Assembly: GCA_011048995.1 (NCBI GenBank) | Contig: DSCS01000029.1 | Span: 69,942 to 125,879 of the forward strand | Direction of reading: 5' to 3' | DNA: 55,938 bases | Source of the DNA: Bacillota bacterium | Lineage (GTDB): Bacteria; Macinerneyibacteriota; Macinerneyibacteria; Macinerneyibacteriales; DSCS01 | Position numbers and translations under genes: made by a program | The notes under the pieces: model-generated | The model's input: the letters and a program-made list of their open reading frames with translations, nothing else | The model's database searches: none | What the model was told of the DNA's origin: nothing | Shown here: positions 7,848-16,048 of the stretch, piece after piece | Position numbering within the stretch: the stretch's first letter is position 1 | Layout: each line of letters opens with the position of its first letter

Positions 7848-9742
7848 CAGATGAAATAAAAAACAAGATCCTGGCACCCGCCGGGACTTTTTTTCAGGGG
7901 GCAGCAGCTTTGGAGGCCGGTGCTGATGCCCTTTACGCCGGACTTCCTGGTTTTAATGCCCGCCGCATGGTTCAAACCGGCCTTTCATCTATGGAAGAGT
8001 TTTTGGGGCTTTTATCCTATACACATAATAAAGGGAAAGAATTTCATTGCGCTGCAAATATTCTTGTAAAAGACGATGAATTTGGAAAAGTGATGAAAGC
8101 GCTCTCTGCTGTCTATGAAGCAGGCGGGCGGATCTTTATTGTACAGGACTACGGGTTGATGTCCCTTATGCTCAAAGAATTTCCCGGGGTCCGCCTTCAT
8201 GCTTCGACTCAGTTTGCAGCTGAAAGTCAGTATAGCCTTTCATTTCTGCAGGAAAAAGGCATCGGCGGGGTTATTCTGCCCCGGGAACTCTCCCTGGATG
8301 CGATCAGTTCCTTGAGGTCTCATTTTCCGGAACTGCATCTTGAAATATTTATTCACGGGGCATTGTGTTACAGCATTTCCGGTCAATGTTATTTCAGCTC
8401 TTTTATCGGCGGGCGCTCAGGAAATCGGGGACTTTGCAGTCAGCCCTGTCGGAGGCTCTATAAGCACAATGGAGCGATGAAGCATTATTTTTCCTGTAAA
8501 GATTTGAATCTTTCTGCCCTTTTTGGAAGAATCCTTCCTTTGGGTTTGGATTATCTGAAGATCGAAGGAAGGGCCAAAGGGACGGAGTATACAGCAGCCA
8601 TCGTCAAGATCTATAAAAATCTTATTCAAGGGTTGTCTGACTCAGGGCTTGAAAAAATCGATTATCTTTTTAACCGGGGATATACAGAAGGCCTGGCCGG
8701 TCAGGAACGTGACATTATCAATGAAGAATACATCACACACCGCGGGAAGAAATGCGGAGTGGTAAAAGAACCGGGGTATTTTAAGACTTTTGAAGCGCTG
8801 AATGCCAGGGATGGGGTGGTGCTGCCTGAGAGCGGCTCCGGGGGCTTTCTCTCCCGGGGAGCCGGAAAAGGAGAGACACTTTCATTGCCCTCCGGGGTCA
8901 GAGGCAAACCGGGAGAAGCGGTTTGGAAAAACAGTGATGCCCGGCTGAAAGAAACGGTGCCCGGGAGCAATGCCGCTGTCCCGCGGCTCATTTTTTCTTA
9001 TCATAAAAAATACAGCTACCGGTTTCCTCAAAAAATAAAACAAGTTAACAGCAGTCTCTATGTGGTCTTTCCTCCAGAGGTCCCGATTGAAGAGAACAGA
9101 TCCTCTTTTTTACAGCCTGTTGCATCGTTTCAGGCTCAGGAGGGTTCGCATAGGAAGATTCCGGGTTCCTTTTCACCGGGGCAGGATATTCTGCCTCAGG
9201 GAGAAGTCTTTTGGGTAGAAAGTTGGGAACATTATGCCTATATCCGCTCTTTAGGGCTGAAAGCGGTTCCCTGGTGGACGATGAATACATTCAATTCTCT
9301 TTCTGCCGAAAATTTTGACTGTTATGTTTTCTCTGCGGAAATGAAAGCGGAGGAGATCTTGAAAATCGCGAACAGGGCCTCGGGTGTCGTCTTCTGTGAC
9401 GGGCCGATTTCTCTTATGCGTACCCGCTATCCTATGCATTCCGGTGTGTATGAATCTGAAAAAGGGCATCTTTTCTTCGCAGATACTCAAGTCAGGCCGG
9501 GAATCCTTTTTAATGAACGGCGTCTTCTAGCAGTGGATTATATTCCCCTCTTTTGGGGTAAGACCGGCGGGATCCTCTATGACGGGAGCCGTGATACACC
9601 TGAGGAATTTCAAAAGCGCTTGGGCCTCTATGAATCTTTAATTGAAGGCCTCAGCAAAGGGGCTAGTATTGAGAGGTCCAAAGAGGCACTAAAAGCAATA
9701 GCTCCTTTTACGCGGGGGCTTTACGGAGAGGGCATTCTTTGA
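7844..9742 (+). CDS. U32 family peptidase (RlhA/TrhP-like)
   Basis: 632 residues from ATG 7844, which overlaps the recJ stop. The N-terminus (LAPAGTFFQGAAALEAGADALYAG) opens the U32 TIM-barrel, and the U32 signature is present as EIFIHGALCYSISGQCYFSS with CSQPCRR shortly after; these cysteines are the cluster ligands of the family. Members of this length include RlhA, which hydroxylates 23S rRNA, and TrhP, which hydroxylates tRNA using prephenate-derived chemistry. Despite the name, peptidase activity is doubtful. Which RNA this paralog modifies cannot be read from sequence. Confidence 0.85.
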   Translation: MTDEIKNKILAPAGTFFQGAAALEAGADALYAGLPGFNARRMVQTGLSSMEEFLGLLSYTHNKGKEFHCAANILVKDDEFGKVMKALSAVYEAGGRIFIVQDYGLMSLMLKEFPGVRLHASTQFAAESQYSLSFLQEKGIGGVILPRELSLDAISSLRSHFPELHLEIFIHGALCYSISGQCYFSSFIGGRSGNRGLCSQPCRRLYKHNGAMKHYFSCKDLNLSALFGRILPLGLDYLKIEGRAKGTEYTAAIVKIYKNLIQGLSDSGLEKIDYLFNRGYTEGLAGQERDIINEEYITHRGKKCGVVKEPGYFKTFEALNARDGVVLPESGSGGFLSRGAGKGETLSLPSGVRGKPGEAVWKNSDARLKETVPGSNAAVPRLIFSYHKKYSYRFPQKIKQVNSSLYVVFPPEVPIEENRSSFLQPVASFQAQEGSHRKIPGSFSPGQDILPQGEVFWVESWEHYAYIRSLGLKAVPWWTMNTFNSLSAENFDCYVFSAEMKAEEILKIANRASGVVFCDGPISLMRTRYPMHSGVYESEKGHLFFADTQVRPGILFNERRLLAVDYIPLFWGKTGGILYDGSRDTPEEFQKRLGLYESLIEGLSKGASIERSKEALKAIAPFTRGLYGEGIL

Positions 9743-9757
9743 TAAGATTCCCAGTTT

Positions 9758-9794
9758 GCTTCTGCGCGGCCTTTAGAGGGCCTGTTTCAGAAGC
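9758..9794 (+). other. inverted repeat downstream of the U32 gene
   Basis: GCTTCTG at 9758-9764 pairs perfectly with CAGAAGC at 9788-9794, and an inner GGCC/GGCC pair closes a small loop. No T-run follows, so it is not a standard terminator; it may protect the 3' end of the recJ-U32 transcript. Confidence 0.35.
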
Positions 9795-9854
9795 GCTAAG
9801 GGCATTTATTTGGAGATGACACCCTTCTTTTCGCCGTCAATCATGGGCAGAACC

Positions 9855-9883
9855 TTGAAAAAGGATTTGACATGAAATATAAT
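9855..9883 (+). promoter_or_regulatory. sigma-70-type promoter for the small lipoprotein gene
   Basis: TTGAAA at 9855-9860, 17 bases, then TATAAT at 9878-9883. The expected start of transcription is only about ten bases before the GTG codon, leaving just room for the GAGAGG ribosome site. Confidence 0.65.
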
Positions 9884-9900
9884 GAAAAGAGAGGTAAAAA

Positions 9901-10296
9901 GTGAAAAAAACATTGACTCTTTTTCTTTTGGCCGCATTTCTTCTCACCGGGTGTTGGGATGATCGGGATGACCATTATCAGGTCTGGGTCGAAGAGTGGT
10001 ACACTGTCACCGAAGAGATCTCAACGGGCCTTTACCGCGGTTATGTCTGGCTCCATCTGTCCGGAGAGACCGATGCCGCTGCCCTTTCGGTGATGACATA
10101 TGAAGGGGGGGGAGAAAGGGAGTTTTTTGTCCCTCTTCACGGAAATGAGTTTTCAATCGATTTAGTGATTTATTCTGTTTATGACGCCGATGGGGTTCCT
10201 CCCCGGACTTACGCAACAGAATTGTGTTTTTATACGGGGACGGAACGCCGGAGGGAATATCTTCAAAGCCCCTCTCTTTCATTTTCCTCTCCCTGA
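9901..10296 (+). CDS. small hypothetical lipoprotein
   Basis: 131 residues starting at GTG 9901 with GAGAGG upstream. The N-terminus MKKTLTLFLLAAFLLTGC is a lipoprotein signal peptide with lipobox LLTGC, so Cys18 should be lipidated. The mature protein is acidic at first (WDDRDDHYQVWVEEWY) and appears to be an all-beta domain. No family recognised. It has its own promoter and stands alone between the U32 gene and glnS. Confidence 0.75.
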   Translation: MKKTLTLFLLAAFLLTGCWDDRDDHYQVWVEEWYTVTEEISTGLYRGYVWLHLSGETDAAALSVMTYEGGGEREFFVPLHGNEFSIDLVIYSVYDADGVPPRTYATELCFYTGTERRREYLQSPSLSFSSP

Positions 10297-10390
10297 ATAG
10301 AGCTCCTTCATTTTTTCTCTTTCCAAAGAGCGATAAAACGTTATAATCCCATATCGTTTTTGTATTTATGTCACGAAAGGAGTGTCGGAT

Positions 10391-12046
10391 ATGGATGATG
10401 GTAAAAAGGGAATAAAAAATTTTATTGAAATGGCGATAGACGAGGACTTAGCTCGGGGCAAGGTAAAGCAAATCGTCACGCGTTTCCCTCCTGAACCCAA
10501 TGGCTACCTTCATATCGGACATGCGAAATCAATCTGTCTTAATTTCGGCATAGCAAAAAAATATCAAGGCCGATGTCATCTGCGCTTTGATGATACAAAC
10601 CCTGAAAAAGAGGAGCAGGAATATATTGAATCCATAGAAAAGGATGTTCACTGGCTGGGATTTGATTGGGGAGAGCATCTTTATTATGCATCCGATTATT
10701 ATGAACGTTTTTATTTTTATGCTGAAGAATTAATTGAAAAGGGGCTGGCCTATGTCGATGATCTGAACGCTCAGGAGATCCGTGAATACCGGGGGACGTT
10801 GACTGCTCCGGGAAAAGTGAGCCCTTTCAGGACAAGGAGCCTTGAGGAAAACCTGGACCTTTTCCGCCGGATGAAGGCAGGAGAGTTCAAAGACGGGGAA
10901 AAAGTTCTCCGTGCAAAAATCGACATGGCTTCTCCCAATATGAATATGAGAGATCCGGTGATCTACCGGATAAAAAAAACTGCCCATCCGCGAACCGGGG
11001 ATAAGTGGTGTATTTATCCCATGTATGATTTTGCCCATTGTATTTCTGATGCTATTGAGGGAATAACGCACTCTATCTGCACTTTGGAATTTGAGGATCA
11101 TCGCCCGCTCTATGACTGGTTCTTGGACAATATCTCCATTGAGAATCATCCTCGTCAAATCGAGTTCGCCCGCCTGAATTTGACTCAAACTGTAATGAGT
11201 AAACGAAGACTCCTTACGTTGGTTTCAGAAGGGTATGTCCGTGGTTGGGATGATCCCCGGATGCCTACCATCGCCGGTCTTCGCAGACGGGGCTATACAC
11301 CTGAATCCATCCGGGCTTTCGCCGAGGCGGTCGGTGTAGCCAAAGCTTACAGCGTTGTGGATTCTGCTATGCTGGAGCATTTTGTCCGGGATGACTTGAA
11401 CAAACGGGCCCCTCGCGTTATGGGTGTGTTGCATCCATTGAAAGTCATCATCGATAATTATCCGCAAAACAAAGAAGAGTGGCTGGAGGCGGAAAATAAT
11501 CCCAATGATGAGGATTCAGGAGTACGTTCTGTTCCTTTTAGTCGCGAAATCTATATTGAAGATGATGATTTTATGGAAATACCGGCCAAAAAGTATTTCA
11601 GACTCTCCCCCGGAAGGGAAGTACGTTTGAAACACGCCTATTATATTACCTGCACACATGTCGTGAAAAATGATGACGGGACAATAAAAGAGATCCACTG
11701 TGATTATGACCCTGAATCCCGCGGGGGGTGGACTGCAGATGAGCGCAAAGTCAGGGGAACCCTTCATTGGGTGTCGGCCGCTCATTCCGTCAAAGCGGAG
11801 ATCCGACTCTATGAGCCGTTATTGCGTGAAGGCGAAGGGGATTTTCAAGAACTCCTTAATGAAGGATCTCAAACAGTTATTGATGATGCCCGGTTGGAGC
11901 CGGGGTTGGGCAATGTCAAACCCGGATCTCATTTCCAGTTTCTCCGATTGGGGTATTTCATCAGCGACCCTGACTCCTCTGACGGACGGCCTGTGTTCAA
12001 TCGCATTGTGGGACTGAAAGATACCTGGGCGAAAGTTTCCCGATAG
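10391..12046 (+). CDS. glnS: glutamine-tRNA ligase
   Basis: 551 residues. ATG 10391 is chosen because GAAAGGAG lies 8 bases upstream; the in-frame GTG at 10382 overlaps that site. Class I motifs are [15 protein letters not shown] (HIGH at residues 41-44) and VMSKRRL (KMSKS equivalent, about 262-268), with the GlnRS-type beta-barrel anticodon domain at the C-terminus. The [15 protein letters not shown] form separates GlnRS from GluRS. Its presence means Gln-tRNA(Gln) can be charged directly rather than only through GatCAB. A TATAAT at 10342-10347 could be a -10 box but has no convincing -35. A strong hairpin terminator follows. Confidence 0.96.
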   Translation: MDDGKKGIKNFIEMAIDEDLARGKVKQIVTRFPPEPNGYLHIGHAKSICLNFGIAKKYQGRCHLRFDDTNPEKEEQEYIESIEKDVHWLGFDWGEHLYYASDYYERFYFYAEELIEKGLAYVDDLNAQEIREYRGTLTAPGKVSPFRTRSLEENLDLFRRMKAGEFKDGEKVLRAKIDMASPNMNMRDPVIYRIKKTAHPRTGDKWCIYPMYDFAHCISDAIEGITHSICTLEFEDHRPLYDWFLDNISIENHPRQIEFARLNLTQTVMSKRRLLTLVSEGYVRGWDDPRMPTIAGLRRRGYTPESIRAFAEAVGVAKAYSVVDSAMLEHFVRDDLNKRAPRVMGVLHPLKVIIDNYPQNKEEWLEAENNPNDEDSGVRSVPFSREIYIEDDDFMEIPAKKYFRLSPGREVRLKHAYYITCTHVVKNDDGTIKEIHCDYDPESRGGWTADERKVRGTLHWVSAAHSVKAEIRLYEPLLREGEGDFQELLNEGSQTVIDDARLEPGLGNVKPGSHFQFLRLGYFISDPDSSDGRPVFNRIVGLKDTWAKVSR

Positions 12047-12047
12047 C

Positions 12048-12075
12048 CCGGAAGGGGGCTTGAACCCCCTTCCGG
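12048..12075 (+). terminator. rho-independent terminator after glnS
   Basis: CCGGAAGGGGG and CCCCCTTCCGG form a perfect 11 bp stem with a 6-base loop, followed by ATTTATTC. It lies between the convergent glnS and ablB genes and ends 2 bases before the ablB stop. Confidence 0.8.
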
Positions 12076-12077
12076 AT

Positions 12078-12914
12078 TTATTCTCCGATTTTTTTATGCC
12101 AAATATTCATGCTCTCAAAGCCTCCCGAGATCTGAGTGCTTTTCAAGAGGCGCCCGCCATATTGATAACCGTTGCGTGCAAAAGCAATATTCATTCCGAA
12201 AGATTCAGCCCGGGCGATGGTATAAGCCGTAGTACAGCCGATTGTTTTAACCTCTTTTTCCATGTGATTCAGAAGGACCCCTGCAATTCCTAACCCTCTA
12301 TATTCGGGATGGGTTGCAAAATCGGTCATTTCACAGCTTTTATTTTCAGAATCGATCTCAGCAGAGGAGACTCCCGCCAGACGTTCTTCTTTCCATGCTC
12401 CGAAATAGATACTGCCGTTTTCCATTGTTTTTTTAATATAGGCCGGCTTGTTTACAGGAAAGGGATAGCTTTTAAAGACATGAGAGAGAAGAGATGCAAT
12501 CGCTTCAGCGTCATCAGGGGTGCATTTGCGAAAATCAAAACCTTCTACCGTGTCAGGTGAAGGGTCCTCGCTCTTTTCCATAGCCGTTTCTAAGATGTTA
12601 TTCAATTTGCTCATATGGGGCTCCATGGCCCGCTCCGATTTGAGAGAAAGGGTCATAAAGAACAAGTCGTCACCATTAAGGAAAAACTGAGGAATATGAG
12701 CCTCTTCGCGGAATTTACGCATAGAAAAATGTTCTTTTGTGCTTTCGGGGGCCTTTACGACGATTTTCCCATAGGACTTCTTCTTCGCCAGGCGTTTAAT
12801 ATCATTGATCAACTCCTGAATCTTATCTTTATTGACTTTAAGAACATAGACACGGTCATTGACCGTCCCGTGTTGTATCACTGATCCGTGTAAGATTTCA
12901 ATCTTGTCTGCCAT
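12078..12914 (-). CDS. ablB: putative beta-lysine N-acetyltransferase
   Basis: 278 residues. The second of two tandem ATG codons (12914) is preferred because it is 4 bases from AAGGAGG; the first is only 1 base away. The N-terminal half is family-specific ([16 protein letters not shown]) and the C-terminal half is a GNAT acetyltransferase with motif [19 protein letters not shown]. AblB acetylates the epsilon amine of beta-lysine to make N-epsilon-acetyl-beta-lysine, a compatible solute known in methanogens and some bacteria. Placement directly after kamA, with a short overlap, matches the known ablAB operon. Confidence 0.88.
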   Translation of the reverse strand: MADKIEILHGSVIQHGTVNDRVYVLKVNKDKIQELINDIKRLAKKKSYGKIVVKAPESTKEHFSMRKFREEAHIPQFFLNGDDLFFMTLSLKSERAMEPHMSKLNNILETAMEKSEDPSPDTVEGFDFRKCTPDDAEAIASLLSHVFKSYPFPVNKPAYIKKTMENGSIYFGAWKEERLAGVSSAEIDSENKSCEMTDFATHPEYRGLGIAGVLLNHMEKEVKTIGCTTAYTIARAESFGMNIAFARNGYQYGGRLLKSTQISGGFESMNIWHKKIGE

Positions 12915-14220
12915 CATCCCTCCTTGTGTAACGTTCGTTGGATTGAGGGGTTAAAGAATAGGTCTTGTCATAGTCGGAGAGAAGCATTTCAATCCCGACG
13001 GCGTCTACTTCCTGCCCCTCTTCAAGGTTTAGCTGTAAGTCACATTCATCGCAGTTTCTGTCGCAAAAAATCGGCTCATATTTGTCCGGTTCTTTGTAGG
13101 TGGTGATTACCCCTTCATAATTACGTAAAATAACTTTGTTTGTAGACCATGTGAGGATATAATTCGGCATGACCGGTATTTTGCCCCCTCCGCCGGGGGC
13201 GTCCACAACATAAGTCGGGATGGAGAAACCTGATGTATGGCCGATAAGGCTTTCCAGAATTTCAAGTCCTTTTCCTACAGGTGTCCGGAAATGGTTCAAC
13301 CCTTCAGACATATCGCATTGATAAAGATAATAGGGGCGGACCCGGTTGGCGACCAGCTTATGGACCAGCCGTTTCATGATTTTTGGGCAGTCATTGACAC
13401 CAGCCAGAAGAACTGACTGGTTTCCCAGAGGGATTCCCGCATCGGCCAGTTTTGCCAAAGCTGTTTTGGAAGCCGGTGTGATTTCCCTGGGATGATTAAA
13501 ATGGGTGTTGAACCACAAAGGTTGATGTTTCTTGAGCATGGCCACTGTTTCATCTGTGATACGGTAGGGCAAAACAACAGGAGTACGCGAGCCGATCCGA
13601 ACCACTTCTACATGTTCAATGGCATCTAATTCCGAAAGGATCCAATCCAGATACTCATTGCTGAGAAGGAGAGGGTCTCCGCCGGAGAGAAGGACATCCC
13701 TCACGACAGGTGTTTTCCGGATATAGTCCAGGCCTTTTTCAATCGTTGATTTGTCGGGAATATGATCGGTGTCGCCCACTTTTCTTTTCCTTGTGCAATG
13801 CCGGCAATACATAGAGCATTTGTTGCTGACGAGAAAGAGGACACGGTCCGGATAGCGGTGTGTGATCCCTTCTACAGGGCTGTCTTTGTCTTCATGAAGA
13901 GGGTCTTTCATATCCCATTTGCTGATGATAAGTTCCCGGGGGTCCGGGACAGCCTGTTTAAAGACCGGATCGTTCCGATAATCCTCTCTGTTAATAAGAG
14001 AGAGATAATAAGGAGTCGCAGAGAACGGAAACTTTTCCATGGTTTTTTCCATGGATCGGCGTTCTTCCTCTGAAAAGGTGATATCCAAGACTTTTTGCAA
14101 AGTGTCAATATCCCTGACCGAATGCTTTATCTGCCAAGTCCAATCACGCCATTCATTGAGTTCTCCCGTCATATTCAAACGTTTAGCAATATCTTTTTGT
14201 TCATTAGTTAAAGGATGCAT
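12898..14220 (-). CDS. kamA: lysine 2,3-aminomutase
   Basis: 440 residues. Radical SAM cluster cysteines are C135, C139 and C142 (CSMYCRHC). The PLP-binding lysine lies in [16 protein letters not shown], and the lysine-binding aspartates are present in [12 protein letters not shown] and in VVDAPGGGG, which argues for a true lysine 2,3-aminomutase rather than the shorter EpmB. A cysteine-rich C-terminus (CDRNCDEC) resembles the zinc site of the clostridial enzyme. The enzyme converts L-alpha-lysine to L-beta-lysine. Together with the adjacent ablB it points to osmolyte synthesis (ablA); lysine fermentation is less likely because no other kam/kdd genes are present. Confidence 0.93.
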   Translation of the reverse strand: MHPLTNEQKDIAKRLNMTGELNEWRDWTWQIKHSVRDIDTLQKVLDITFSEEERRSMEKTMEKFPFSATPYYLSLINREDYRNDPVFKQAVPDPRELIISKWDMKDPLHEDKDSPVEGITHRYPDRVLFLVSNKCSMYCRHCTRKRKVGDTDHIPDKSTIEKGLDYIRKTPVVRDVLLSGGDPLLLSNEYLDWILSELDAIEHVEVVRIGSRTPVVLPYRITDETVAMLKKHQPLWFNTHFNHPREITPASKTALAKLADAGIPLGNQSVLLAGVNDCPKIMKRLVHKLVANRVRPYYLYQCDMSEGLNHFRTPVGKGLEILESLIGHTSGFSIPTYVVDAPGGGGKIPVMPNYILTWSTNKVILRNYEGVITTYKEPDKYEPIFCDRNCDECDLQLNLEEGQEVDAVGIEMLLSDYDKTYSLTPQSNERYTRRDDGRQD

Positions 14221-14297
14221 ATTAACCTCCCGGGCTCATCTTGGTCACATTTCCGTATATCAATCAGTGATCTATTGAAAAAATTCAAATATCAGTT

Positions 14298-14310
14298 CGG
14301 AAAGTTTCCG
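14298..14310 (-). promoter_or_regulatory. palindrome just downstream of the kamA transcription start
   Basis: CGGAAAGTTTCCG is a perfect 13-base palindrome placed about 3-15 bases after the expected start of the kamA transcript. It could be a repressor operator or a 5' hairpin protecting the mRNA. Confidence 0.4.
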
Positions 14311-14319
14311 CATGGGTTT

Positions 14320-14348
14320 ATTATAAGATTTTTCGCATGAAATGTCAA
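14320..14348 (-). promoter_or_regulatory. consensus sigma-70 promoter for kamA-ablB
   Basis: On the minus strand TTGACA (14348-14343), 17 bases, then TATAAT (14325-14320): a perfect consensus at both boxes. The leader before kamA is about 93 bases. Confidence 0.85.
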
Positions 14349-14454
14349 GATTTTGTTTTTTCAGTTTTAAAAACCACATAAATAACATTTATTAAAGGAA
14401 AAAGACGGTTCTTTTAAGCGAAAAGAAGAAATAGAAGCCAGAGTCATTTTCATA

Positions 14455-14484
14455 TTGAACATCTCTATTGAAAGAGAGTATAAT
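14455..14484 (+). promoter_or_regulatory. sigma-70-type promoter for the flavodoxin gene
   Basis: TTGAAC at 14455-14460, 18 bases, then TATAAT at 14479-14484, about 20 bases before the GTG start. It diverges from the kamA promoter. Confidence 0.7.
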
Positions 14485-14503
14485 AGAGAGTGAAGGAGGG
14501 AGA

Positions 14504-14953
14504 GTGAGAATTCTTTTTGTCTATGAATCCGTTCATCACGGGAATACAGAAAAACTGGTCCATGCGATGTCCGGAGTCTGCGGCGGTGCTGTCCTGAAGG
14601 CGCGTGATTTCCGCCAAACGTATATGGATGGCTTTGATTGTATCGGTTTTGGATCCGGAATATATTTCGGCCGTTTCCATAAAGAGGTCGAGGCCGTTGT
14701 GAAAGCACTTCCGGCAGGGGAAGGGAAAGCCGTCTTTCTCTTTTCCACATCGGGACGGGGACTAAAAGGGTATAACAGAAAGCCGGCAAAGACTCTTCTG
14801 TCAAGAGGATACCGTTTCTGCGGAGATTTCAGCTGTAAGGGGTATGACACCTATGGCCTGTTGAAAAGAATCGGCGGTATTGCAAAAGGACATCCCGATG
14901 AAAATGACATGGAAAAAGCGCGGGAATTTATCCTCGGACTGACAAGAGAATGA
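14504..14953 (+). CDS. flavodoxin family protein
   Basis: 149 residues starting at GTG 14504, with AAGGAGGG ideally placed. The N-terminus MRILFVYESVHHGNTEKL is the flavodoxin FMN phosphate-binding loop in the relaxed form (HHGNT); GFGSGIYFGRFH and LFSTSGRG supply the other FMN loops. Likely a small electron carrier or quinone/flavin-binding protein of the cytoplasm. It stands alone with its own promoter, between kamA and the convergent EamA gene. Confidence 0.8.
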   Translation: MRILFVYESVHHGNTEKLVHAMSGVCGGAVLKARDFRQTYMDGFDCIGFGSGIYFGRFHKEVEAVVKALPAGEGKAVFLFSTSGRGLKGYNRKPAKTLLSRGYRFCGDFSCKGYDTYGLLKRIGGIAKGHPDENDMEKAREFILGLTRE

Positions 14954-15011
14954 GCAGGGTGATCAAAGACTCTGAGAAAAGATGATACCACCGAACGGAC
15001 TCTTTTGGCCT

Positions 15012-15926
15012 TTAACGTTCGTGAATTACTTTTGATCGGTTGCGTTTCTGATATTGAGAGAGAAAAAGGCCGGATATTATGACAGCCATCCCTACCAGTT
15101 TTCGGTCAGAAAAGCCTTCTCCTAAGAGAAAATAGGCGGATACTGCCGTGATAATGGGGATGATGTTAGTGAAAATATTTGTTTTGCTGATGCCGATCTC
15201 TCTGATGGAGATCGTGACGAGGATAAAGGCCAGGGAAGAACCAAAAAGAGCTAACATGATGAGATTGACGATTACGGAGGCAGGTGGTTGTGCAGAGAGT
15301 GTCTTATCCCATTCAAAAACGGCCATAAAGGGAAGGAAATAGAGCCCGCCGATAAGATTCTGAATCCGCACAATCGTCAGAGGGCGGTATCGGTGAGAAA
15401 GGCGTTTGGCGACAATACTGTATCCTATCCCCGATATAACGGCAAAAAGCAAAAAGAGCAGTCCCCGGGGAGACGCTTCTAATGTCGTTCCCTTCGTTGT
15501 GGTAAAAAGGCCTAATCCCAAAAAAGAAATCAATAGCCCCAAAATATTTACGGGTGTCAGCTTTTCCTTATAAAACAGATAGGCAAAGACCGGGGCGATG
15601 ACAGGAATCAGGGCGATCATTATTGAGGCTAAAGTCGAAGAGACTAAAAGCAGTCCGAAGCTCTCGCCGATAAAGTAACAGAAAGGCTCCAGAAAGGCCA
15701 AAAGGAAAAAGAAAGGCCAGTCTTCTTTGGCGATCATTTCTTTTTTCTTTGCAAAACGCGCATAAAGGGTCAGTAAAGCCGAAGAAATAATCAAGCGGAA
15801 AAGCAGGGTCGTGAAGGGCCCGTAATAATCAAAAACGATCTTTGTCCATACAAACGAGATCCCCCAAAAGAACATAGCGGCTAATGTCCCCAAATAGACG
15901 ACAAATTTATGATACCCGTTGCTCAT
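15012..15926 (-). CDS. EamA/DMT-superfamily transporter
   Basis: 304 residues with about ten hydrophobic helices in two EamA repeats; the first contains FFWGISFVWTKIVFDYYGPF and RLIISSALLTLY, the second GIGYSIVAKRLS. Such proteins export metabolites or amino acids (RhaT, YdcZ, EamA groups); the substrate cannot be predicted. The start ATG at 15926 has AAAGGAGA just upstream and a promoter in front. It converges on the flavodoxin gene and diverges from the glutamine synthetase gene. Confidence 0.88.
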   Translation of the reverse strand: MSNGYHKFVVYLGTLAAMFFWGISFVWTKIVFDYYGPFTTLLFRLIISSALLTLYARFAKKKEMIAKEDWPFFFLLAFLEPFCYFIGESFGLLLVSSTLASIMIALIPVIAPVFAYLFYKEKLTPVNILGLLISFLGLGLFTTTKGTTLEASPRGLLFLLFAVISGIGYSIVAKRLSHRYRPLTIVRIQNLIGGLYFLPFMAVFEWDKTLSAQPPASVIVNLIMLALFGSSLAFILVTISIREIGISKTNIFTNIIPIITAVSAYFLLGEGFSDRKLVGMAVIISGLFLSQYQKRNRSKVIHER

Positions 15927-15944
15927 ATATTCTCCTTTGAAGAG

Positions 15945-15972
15945 AGTGTAAAGTGGGTTTGGGCAACGTCAA
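15945..15972 (-). promoter_or_regulatory. promoter for the EamA transporter
   Basis: On the minus strand TTGACG (15972-15967), 16 bases, then TACACT (15950-15945). The leader would be about 12 bases and contains the ribosome site. Confidence 0.55.
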
Positions 15973-16048
15973 CACAAAAATAGTGTTTTTTATTGAAGAG
16001 TTTTTCATTTATGATACATTTGACTATGTTTTTCAAAAGGAGCTCATT

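Noticed and set aside
14221-14313. Lysine riboswitch ahead of kamA
   Set aside because: The leader of about 93 bases is too short for the lysine aptamer and shows no matching stems.
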